Below the pieces are notes generated by a model that saw only the letters and a program-made list of their open reading frames with translations, had not been told where the DNA came from and made no database searches. Positions 1-4,037 of a stretch of DNA of 5,863 nucleotides are shown piece after piece. The translations under genes were made by a program, and so were the position numbers. The first letter of the stretch is position 1. Every line of letters starts with the position of its first letter. Source of the DNA: Treponema sp. (lineage in GTDB: Bacteria > Spirochaetota > Spirochaetia > Treponematales > Breznakiellaceae); assembly GCA_031268125.1 (NCBI GenBank), contig JAIRXT010000212.1, positions 1 to 5,863 of the forward strand. Reading direction: 5' to 3'.

Positions 1-124
1 CGCCGGGCAGGGATGGCTCCCGAGACAACATTTGGAATTCTCTGCCGGCGGCAATATGCCGAGCGTATGAAAATAGCGAAGGCAGACTCTACAAGGTTGT
101 CCCGGTAGCCATCCCTGCCCGGCG
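1..124. repeat. MITE-like inverted-repeat element, family A copy 1
   Basis: Bases 1-29 and 96-124 are inverted repeats of each other, matching at 27 of 29 positions, with a 66-bp core that holds GGAATTC (34-40) and a small hairpin CGGCA-ATA-TGCCG. The core and right arm reappear at about 3479-3567 (copy 2), which shares GGAATTC, CCGGCGGCA, GAAAATAGCG and CTACAAGG in the same order. No open reading frame of note lies inside. Size, terminal inverted repeats and several copies in non-coding DNA fit a miniature inverted-repeat element moved in trans, but no target-site duplication or transposase is seen. The left arm starts at the window edge and may extend further. A fragment of the core (GCGTATTGAAAATA) recurs just outside, at 136-149. 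Confidence 0.65.
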
Positions 125-171
125 CTTTAGCCGCAGCGTATTGAAAATAATGAGAATTCCCGGCAAAAATG

Positions 172-199
172 TTGTTTTTTTAGGTTTGCGCGCTATATT
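172..199 (+). promoter_or_regulatory. Candidate sigma-70 type promoter for the 907-aa lipoprotein gene
   Basis: TTGTTT (172-177) and TATATT (194-199) are separated by 16 bp; TATTAT (196-201) with an 18-bp spacer is an alternative -10. The predicted start is around 206. This is the best promoter-like match in the leader. It lies about 175 bp upstream of the poly-C tract, so tract length cannot change -35/-10 spacing here. Any effect of the tract should be on translation, on RNA, or on an unseen closer promoter. Confidence 0.5.
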
Positions 200-307
200 A
201 TGCTTTGTAAGATGAAGCTGTTCCCAAAACTTCAATATTGGGACAAACTCAGATGGTAATAGAGTTGTTAGACAACCCGGACCCGGCAGGGTTCAGTAAA
301 AAGAGAT

Positions 308-313
308 AAGGAG
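308..313 (+). promoter_or_regulatory. Ribosome binding site for the upstream start at 319
   Basis: AAGGAG is followed by a 5-base spacer and ATG at 319. This is as strong as the site in front of the lipoprotein start at 413, which is the main reason to take the upstream reading frame seriously. Confidence 0.7.
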
Positions 314-318
314 ACGCC

Positions 319-690
319 ATGTTGCATAAAATACAGCCCCTTTCCCGGCCCCGGAGGACCGTTGTGAGCAAGCTTACCCCCCCCCCCCCCCCCCCCCCAA
401 CGGGAGGCATATATGCGTTCACGGCTAGGCATCACAGCAACGTTGGCGGCCCTGCTGACAGCGTCAGCTTTGCTGACGGCTCTGCTGACGGCATGTTTGA
501 ACCCTATTTCGTTCACGCTCCCGGAAGAAGTCCCCGGAGGCGTTACATCCCCTTCCTCAAAGACCAGCCAAAAGACGCCGGACAAGGGAATTTCTTCAGG
601 CATACAGGATACTACACCCTTCAACATGGAGGTGTGGGTCGAATCACCGGATACGGCCCGCAGCGCCGGTCTGGATGCGGACCGGATTAA
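319..690 (+). CDS. Upstream reading frame through the poly-C tract, out of frame with the lipoprotein
   Basis: A strong ribosome binding site (308-313) precedes ATG 319. The first 19 residues are basic (MLHKIQPLSRPRR...), followed by seven consecutive prolines encoded by the poly-C tract. After the tract the frame continues for about 97 residues to TAA at 688-690, overlapping the first 278 bases of the lipoprotein gene in another frame. That downstream part is very probably not a real protein, since it shadows the lipoprotein coding sequence. The likely meaning is regulatory. With one C fewer (or two more) this start would be in frame with the lipoprotein and add 31 (or 32) residues to it. 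With one C more the frame would stop at the TAG now at 426-428 after 36 codons. I do not recognise the peptide. It could also be an old start whose fusion to the main frame was lost by tract slippage, or an assembly error in tract length. Confidence 0.4.
   Translation: MLHKIQPLSRPRRTVVSKLTPPPPPPPTGGIYAFTARHHSNVGGPADSVSFADGSADGMFEPYFVHAPGRSPRRRYIPFLKDQPKDAGQGNFFRHTGYYTLQHGGVGRITGYGPQRRSGCGPD
377..398 (+). repeat. 22-base poly-C homopolymer tract (candidate phase-variation switch)
   Basis: Twenty-two uninterrupted C residues lie four bases upstream of the lipoprotein ribosome binding site (402-407) and inside the upstream reading frame started at 319. Tracts this long are unstable by slipped-strand mispairing. 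Homopolymeric G/C tracts upstream of surface-protein genes are established phase-variation devices in Treponema pallidum (some tpr genes) and in Neisseria and Campylobacter. Here the tract is between two translation starts, so each one-base change gives one of three defined relations between the frames. The complementary strand is a 22-base G run that could form a quadruplex. Tract length may vary between cells and is hard to assemble, so the exact count of 22 is uncertain. Confidence 0.9.
402..407 (+). promoter_or_regulatory. Ribosome binding site that fixes the lipoprotein start at 413
   Basis: GGGAGG with a 5-base spacer precedes ATG 413. It begins only four bases after the poly-C tract, so tract length, a ribosome stalled on the proline codons, or RNA structure involving the C run could all change its accessibility. 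Confidence 0.75.
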
Positions 691-3136
691 GGATAACACC
701 ATAGAGGGAAATGACTGGACGGGCATCCGTAACGTCATCCACCTTGTGGTGGTGGATGAAAATGGGAAGGTTGCCGATTTTCAGGAAGTACTCAAAGAAA
801 GCGACAACCAGGAGGGTGCAGCCCTGGTGGTAACCAGGCTTACCTATGGGAGCACCTATAAATTCCTGATGTTGATGGGCCACAAGGAGCGGGATTATGC
901 GGCTCAAGGCTATGAGTACCAGGATAACCCGCCTACGCTGCTGGCGGCGGGGTATACAAGGCAGAGCATATCCCGCGGGCAAAAGATAACCATCACCCTG
1001 TATCCGGTGGTGGTGGAAACAACGTTTACCAGTCCAATGGAGCAGGCGGTAGACGCCGTACTGTGGGAGAACCCCCTGGAAGCGGATGCCGAGTGGGAGA
1101 TAGCGTGGGAAGTAACCGGATTACAGGCCCTGGAAGCTGCGGCCCTGGAGCCCGGCGATATTTTTGCGGGGGCAGGGACGATTGTCCAGGGAGAAGATAT
1201 TGCCCCTAAGGAAGGGACCCCGACCCCGGCCGTTAATGAGCTGAACATAATGCAAATATCCCAGGATGTGAGTGGTTATACCGCGGCGGCCCGGGCAGGG
1301 AAGCAGAATTCCGCCGGCTTTAATGTGGAGTACGTGCCCTTTAACCTCCCGCAAGCCGGGTGGAACGGCTGGACCGCCTCCCCCCCGGTATGGATTATCC
1401 GCAACGGGATAAACGACCTGCCCCAGAACGAATACACCTCGTTTGAACGGGTAAACTGGGGCGCGGGCCTCACAGATCCAAACGGGAACGGGGCCGTAAA
1501 CTTCACCGCTCTGGCTACTTCCCTCTACGTGAACGGCGACATAGGGAACGACAGCAGCGGTAACGGGTCAATAACGGCCCCCTTTGCAACGCTCGCCCAC
1601 GCATACCAGGCGGCGCTGGACAAACAGGTGCAGACAATCGTCGTCCTTTCCGACCTTGACGGCGCGGATGGTACTATGACGCTTGACCCGGCCGGTGTAC
1701 CCGTGAACGATTTCATCACCATCACCAGCGATACCGTACAACAGACGCTGAAACGGCCGCCAGGAGATACTAACTACAACGATTCGGTCGTAAAGGTAAC
1801 CGGCGGCGCAAAGGTCGTGTTCAGCAACATCACGATTAACGGCAGTATAAACAATCCCTCTAATCCTTTGATGTGGAACCGCGCGCTTTTTATAGAAGAC
1901 GCGGATGTTACGCTGGAAGCCGGTGCGCAGCTTTTCGGGAAGATCGACAAAGATGCCATCGACGGCGGCGGCGGGGTATACCTAAAAAGCGGGACATTCA
2001 CGATGAACGCCGATAGTACGATTGACGGCCATGCTATGACCAACCGTGTGAATTACGCGGCGTTTTCGTGTAACGTCCTCAGCGGCGGCGGAGTGTTCGT
2101 AAACGGCGGAATTTTCACGATGAACGCCGGTAGTAAGATTACAGGCAATGCTGCCCCCTCCAACAACTACTACCTTTTAACTAATATCAAAGATATCAGT
2201 GCTTACAATCCTTCCGGGGTGTTCGCGGGCGGCGGCGGGGTGTTCGTGGGCGGCGGGGAATTTATCATGAACGGCGGTACCGTGGAAGGCAAGGCTGTAA
2301 GCGGCGGCGGGGTCTATGTAAACTCTGGCGGGAAATTCACGATGCACCCCGGTAGTACGATTACAGGCGAGACGCTCACCCCCTCCATCTCTAAATTATT
2401 CTCCGAATACTTCGGCGGCGGCGGGGTGTTCGTGAACGGCGGGACATTCGAGATGGCAGGCGGTACCGTGAGCGGCCGTGCTGAAAACGGCGGCGGGGTG
2501 TCCATGAACGGCGGGAGATTCACCATGAACCCCGGCAGCACCATTAGCGGCAGTTCTGCGGCCAGCGACGGCGGCGGGGTGTTTGTAAGCAGCGGGACAT
2601 TCGAGATGAAAGGCGGCACAATCAACGACAACACCGCTGCGGCCAGCGGCGGCGGCGTGTACTGCGGCAGCGTGTACATCGGCACCGTGACCTGGCCCCC
2701 TGAATCCGCGAATGTATGGTACCCCACCATGAGCGGCAGTTCTGTGGCCAGCGTCGTCGGGGTCCAGTTTGTAAGCAGCGGGATATTCGAGATGACAAGC
2801 GGCACCATCAACGGCAACAGAGCTGAGGGTCACGGCGGCGGGGTGTCCGTGTACGGCGGGGAATTCACCATGTTCGACGGCACCATCAGCGGCAACCACG
2901 CTAACGGCGAAGGCGGCGGGGTGTACAACGAGTATCTTTTCCCCGATGAGATCGGGACATTCTTGATGACCAGCGGGACTATTTACGGGGCGAATGCTGC
3001 TGATGGTATTAAAAACACCGCCGCCACTAACGAACATAATGGGGATGCAATTGACGATTGGAGAGCGGGGGAAAGTTACCCCGACACCACGACCTCCTAC
3101 AGCTCATCCGAATACAGCTACGAACCAAACTACTGA
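413..3136 (+). CDS. Large surface lipoprotein with C-terminal right-handed beta-helix repeats
   Basis: This 907-residue protein begins with a lipoprotein signal: basic MRSR, a hydrophobic core and lipobox LTAC, with lipidation expected at Cys28. Residues 29 to about 365 form an unrecognised domain, likely beta-rich, with Pro/Ser/Thr-rich sequence just after the cysteine. At about 372 the motif YVNGDIGNDSSGNGSITAP followed by FATLAHAYQAAL, then IVVLSDL and FITITSD (434), is the usual entry into a pectin-lyase-type parallel beta-helix. From 518 to about 862 come some eleven units of the type GGGV-(Y/F)V-x-GG-x-F-x-M-x-x-(G/S)T-I-x-G, as in many Treponema surface proteins and, loosely, chlamydial Pmp repeats. 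The last 40 residues are Ser/Tyr/Thr-rich without repeats. It is probably anchored in the outer membrane and exposed, as adhesin or binding protein; no catalytic site is visible. The start is set by GGGAGG five bases upstream. The poly-C tract suggests phase variation. Ligand and function are unknown. Confidence 0.85.
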   Translation: MRSRLGITATLAALLTASALLTALLTACLNPISFTLPEEVPGGVTSPSSKTSQKTPDKGISSGIQDTTPFNMEVWVESPDTARSAGLDADRIKDNTIEGNDWTGIRNVIHLVVVDENGKVADFQEVLKESDNQEGAALVVTRLTYGSTYKFLMLMGHKERDYAAQGYEYQDNPPTLLAAGYTRQSISRGQKITITLYPVVVETTFTSPMEQAVDAVLWENPLEADAEWEIAWEVTGLQALEAAALEPGDIFAGAGTIVQGEDIAPKEGTPTPAVNELNIMQISQDVSGYTAAARAGKQNSAGFNVEYVPFNLPQAGWNGWTASPPVWIIRNGINDLPQNEYTSFERVNWGAGLTDPNGNGAVNFTALATSLYVNGDIGNDSSGNGSITAPFATLAHAYQAALDKQVQTIVVLSDLDGADGTMTLDPAGVPVNDFITITSDTVQQTLKRPPGDTNYNDSVVKVTGGAKVVFSNITINGSINNPSNPLMWNRALFIEDADVTLEAGAQLFGKIDKDAIDGGGGVYLKSGTFTMNADSTIDGHAMTNRVNYAAFSCNVLSGGGVFVNGGIFTMNAGSKITGNAAPSNNYYLLTNIKDISAYNPSGVFAGGGGVFVGGGEFIMNGGTVEGKAVSGGGVYVNSGGKFTMHPGSTITGETLTPSISKLFSEYFGGGGVFVNGGTFEMAGGTVSGRAENGGGVSMNGGRFTMNPGSTISGSSAASDGGGVFVSSGTFEMKGGTINDNTAAASGGGVYCGSVYIGTVTWPPESANVWYPTMSGSSVASVVGVQFVSSGIFEMTSGTINGNRAEGHGGGVSVYGGEFTMFDGTISGNHANGEGGGVYNEYLFPDEIGTFLMTSGTIYGANAADGIKNTAATNEHNGDAIDDWRAGESYPDTTTSYSSSEYSYEPNY
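452..493 (+). repeat. 12-bp repeats (LLTA) inside the lipoprotein signal peptide
   Basis: Three copies of a 12-bp unit, CTGCTGACAGCG (452-463), TTGCTGACGGCT (470-481) and CTGCTGACGGCA (482-493), encode LLTA three times, with a 6-base spacer (Ser-Ala) after the first. The lipobox cysteine follows at once. Copy-number change would keep the frame and only lengthen or shorten the hydrophobic core. A matching three-copy array lies downstream at 3210-3245. Confidence 0.75.
1964..2989 (+). repeat. Degenerate coding repeats of the beta-helix (about eleven GGGV units)
   Basis: Units start near 1964, 2084, 2228, 2303, 2414, 2489, 2570, 2648, a degenerate one near 2753, then 2834 and 2912. Each opens with GGCGGCGGGGTG-type sequence coding GGGV, followed by (A/G)ACGGCGGG and a TTCAC(G/C)ATGAAC or TTCGAGATG block. 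Spacing is irregular (roughly 75-190 bp) because some units carry extra non-repeated residues: HAMTNRVNYAAF near 2030-2070, a Tyr/Asn-rich stretch near 2160-2215, LTPSISKLFSEYF near 2377-2413 and a Trp-containing stretch near 2663-2730. In a beta-helix such inserts are expected as loops leaving the coil. The near-identical blocks offer recombination sites that would add or remove whole coils. Confidence 0.8.
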
Positions 3137-3170
3137 GCTGGTAAACAACTGCCGGCGGTTCGGGCCGGCG

Positions 3171-3248
3171 GGGAGCCGTGTTCACGGTTAGGCCAGCAGG
3201 GCTTTTGCCCTGCTGACAGCCTTGCTGTCAGCAAAGCTGACGGCATGT
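3171..3248 (+). pseudogene. Decayed duplicate of a lipoprotein gene 5' end (RBS plus signal peptide)
   Basis: This segment lines up with the start of the 907-residue lipoprotein gene. GGGAG (3171-3175) matches its ribosome binding site. GTTCACGGTTAGGC (3180-3193) matches GTTCACGGCTAGGC (417-430) except for one base. GCCCTGCTGACAGC (3207-3220) matches 449-462 exactly, and CTGACGGCATGT (3237-3248) matches the lipobox end at 484-495. In frame from 3207 it reads ALLTALLSAKLTAC, a plausible lipoprotein hydrophobic core and lipobox from three 12-bp units. It cannot be expressed as such. The ATG is replaced, the gap between the two matching blocks is 13 instead of 18 bases and so shifts frame, and after the cysteine the frame stops at 3270. 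It looks like the remnant of a paralogous gene or the trace of an unequal recombination. Confidence 0.7.
3194..3241 (+). other. Three overlapping, mutually exclusive hairpins
   Basis: CAGCAGGGC-TTTT-GCCCTGCTG (3194-3215, 9-bp stem), TGCTGACAGC-CTT-GCTGTCAGCA (3211-3233, 10-bp stem) and GTCAGC-AAA-GCTGAC (3227-3241, 6-bp stem) share bases, so adjacent ones cannot form together. They fall within the signal-peptide relic and arise partly from its 12-bp repeats. No T run follows, so intrinsic termination is unlikely. They may simply reflect repeat decay, or may protect the 3' end of the upstream mRNA. Confidence 0.55.
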
Positions 3249-3288
3249 ATCGTTGGTATAAAGGCCGGTTGAACACAACAAAGTGAAC
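3241..3288. repeat. Direct repeat B, copy 1 (48 bp)
   Basis: It starts CGGCATGTATCGTTGG and ends GTGAAC. It matches 3766-3812 with about five differences, one of them a missing G. Together with copy 2 it brackets the C1-A2-C2 block, suggesting that a larger segment was duplicated or that the block was inserted. It begins at the lipobox cysteine codon region of the relic. Confidence 0.75.
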
Positions 3289-3328
3289 TGCCGCATCTTC
3301 CGGGCGTCTTTTTTCCCTCGCCAAACAT

Positions 3329-3487
3329 GACCCGCCGGCAGGCCGGTTAATTAACCCCTCATAAACCGGCAATTCCCAGCTTAAGAAACAGCGAAAAGGC
3401 CGGCTCCGCCAAAACCGGCCAAACACGACCCGCCGGCAGGCCCGGATACGCCCGGAAAAACATGGCGCAAAGCGCCTTGGAATTCCC
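3329..3487. repeat. Direct repeat C, copy 1 (about 160 bp)
   Basis: It matches 3589-3746 at a distance of 259-260 bp, roughly 90 percent identical by eye. Landmarks in order are CCCGCCGGC, the 12-bp palindrome GGTTAATTAACC (3345-3356), CTCATAAACCGGCAATTCCC, a GGCCGG...CCGGCC stem (3398-3403 with 3415-3420), a second ACCCGCCGGCAGG, the GGCGC-AAA-GCGCC hairpin (3464-3476) and TTGGAATTCCCC. Its last 50 bp are also the left half of family A copy 2. Confidence 0.8.
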
Positions 3488-3567
3488 CGCCGGCGGCATA
3501 TTGCCGGCGTATTGAAAATAGCGGAGGCGGATTCTACAAGGCTTTTCCGGAAGCTATCCGGGCCCGC
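3436..3567. repeat. MITE-like inverted-repeat element, family A copy 2
   Basis: The left arm (about 3436-3461) and right arm (about 3541-3567) are imperfect inverted repeats sharing GGCCCGGATA and CCGGAAAA. The core and right arm (from 3479) follow the same order as copy 1 at 34-124, in the same orientation. Relative to copy 1, an extra GGCGC-AAA-GCGCC hairpin sits between left arm and core. The two copies are direct repeats on either side of the 907-residue lipoprotein gene. A third, left-half-only copy ends repeat C2 (3694-3746). Confidence 0.6.
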
Positions 3568-3588
3568 TGTAGGGCCAAGTTTGGTCAG

Positions 3589-3746
3589 GACCCGCCGGCG
3601 GACCGGTTAATTAACCCCTCATAAACCGGCAATTCCCAGCTTGGAAAGAAATAAAAAGGCTGGCCCCCAAAAACCGGCCAAACATGACCCCCCGGCAGGC
3701 CCGGATACGCCCGGAAAAACATGGCGCAAAGCGCCTTGGAATTCCC
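3589..3746. repeat. Direct repeat C, copy 2, truncated after the half-element A
   Basis: It follows C1 at a 259-260 bp offset, with the palindrome GGTTAATTAACC at 3605-3616 and the GGCGC-AAA-GCGCC hairpin at 3723-3735. The internal stem is kept although the bases changed: GGCCGG in C1 is GGCTGG here, pairing with CCGGCC through a G-T (G-U) pair. After GGAATTCCCC the sequence departs from the family A core and soon enters repeat B2, so the period is broken at that point. Confidence 0.78.
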
Positions 3747-3765
3747 CCTCTCTCCGGCAGGACAA

Positions 3766-3812
3766 CGGCATGTATCGTTGTATAAAGGCTGGTTGAACGC
3801 AGCAACGTGAAC
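3766..3812. repeat. Direct repeat B, copy 2 (47 bp)
   Basis: This is the second copy of 3241-3288, at an offset of about 525 bp. It ends one base before hairpin element D begins (3814), so D may have inserted at or near the end of a B copy. Confidence 0.75.
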
Positions 3813-3813
3813 C

Positions 3814-3941
3814 GGCGGGAGAGCCAAAGGCCAGGGGAGGACACTTGACCGAAGCCTTGTGCCGTAAAAGCTTCATGCAAAAAAACCTGGTTTACCGGCG
3901 CAAGGCAAGCGTGGCCTCCCCTGGCCTTTGGCTCTCCCGCC
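3814..3941. repeat. Hairpin element D with perfect 27-bp inverted repeat
   Basis: Bases 3814-3840 and 3915-3941 are perfect inverted complements over 27 bp, beginning GGCGGGAGAGCC and ending GGCTCTCCCGCC. Inside, 3854-3868 and 3891-3906 also pair almost fully, so the whole 128 bp can fold into one long hairpin with an A-rich loop. No protein is encoded. A perfect long repeat in this otherwise drifting region points to recent arrival, as a MITE-like element, or to a maintained role such as an RNA structure. No target duplication is evident at the ends. A promoter candidate begins four bases beyond its right end. Confidence 0.8.
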
Positions 3942-3944
3942 TGA

Positions 3945-3972
3945 TTGATATGGAGGGGTGGACCTTTATACA
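3945..3972 (+). promoter_or_regulatory. Candidate promoter for the 581-aa lipoprotein gene
   Basis: TTGATA (3945-3950) and TATACA (3967-3972) lie 16 bp apart, each one base from the sigma-70 consensus. A transcript starting near 3979 would have a leader of about 60 bases before the GTG at 4038. The match is better than anything else in the interval. A second -10-like TATACT at 4028-4033 lacks a -35 and would give an almost leaderless message. Confidence 0.5.
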
Positions 3973-4037
3973 CTTGTAATGCCGATGCCCTGGTACAAAA
4001 CCACTGGCTGCCCAGGCACTTATAGGTTATACTCACG

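Larger units (their letters stand above)
125..318 (+). other. Promoter and leader region before the phase-variable lipoprotein gene
   Basis: This gene-free stretch lies between the family A element and the first translation start. Besides the promoter candidate at 172-199, it holds two short stem-loops: CCCAA/TTGGG (223-227 with 238-242) and GTTGT-TAG-ACAAC (264-276). Neither is followed by a T run, so neither looks like a terminator. It is AT-richer than the coding DNA. With a transcript start near 206, the untranslated leader would be about 110 bases to the ATG at 319 and about 205 bases to the ATG at 413. I see no known riboswitch here. Confidence 0.5.
3137..4037 (+). other. 900-bp gene-poor interval built of nested repeats
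   Basis: Between the two lipoprotein genes I find no convincing gene. In order the interval holds a 5' lipoprotein-gene relic (3171-3248), B1 (3241-3288), C1 (3329-3487), A2 (3436-3567, its left arm shared with the end of C1), C2 (3589-3746), B2 (3766-3812), hairpin element D (3814-3941) and a promoter candidate (3945-3972). Minus-strand reading frames cross the repeats but carry no ribosome binding sites or recognisable domains, and they differ between C copies by indels. No clear intrinsic terminator follows the first lipoprotein gene. A GCCGGC/GCCGGC stem at 3151-3169 lacks a T run. Confidence 0.75.

Noticed and set aside
268..738. Minus-strand frame with a glycine run through the poly-C tract
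   Set aside because: It is antisense to both plus-strand starts, with no ribosome binding site or promoter, and its composition is explained by the G tract and the lipoprotein gene.
2314..3037. Long minus-strand open frames (167 and 213 residues) opposite the beta-helix repeats
   Set aside because: They mirror the GGC/GGG codon periodicity of the plus-strand repeats, giving Pro/Thr- or His/Ala-rich low-complexity sequence, and lack ribosome binding sites. They are shadows of the lipoprotein gene.
3289..3314. Possible rho-independent terminator ending in TTTTTT at 3309-3314
   Set aside because: The sequence before the T run has no convincing GC-rich stem (only short CCG/CGG pairing), so termination cannot be supported.
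3329..3746. CRISPR-like array of repeats
   Set aside because: There are only two long copies about 260 bp apart, with imperfect identity and no short repeat-spacer rhythm or cas genes, so this is a tandem duplication and not a CRISPR.
3980..4020. tRNA-like or structured RNA around CCCTGG...CCCAGG
   Set aside because: The arms do not form a proper complementary stem, and no D, anticodon or T-loop features could be laid out.
3130..4036. Several minus-strand open frames (80-141 residues) across the repeat interval
   Set aside because: They follow the repeated DNA, share translated fragments such as SWELPVYEGLINR only because C1 and C2 are copies, and are broken by indels between copies. No start signals or domains are seen.
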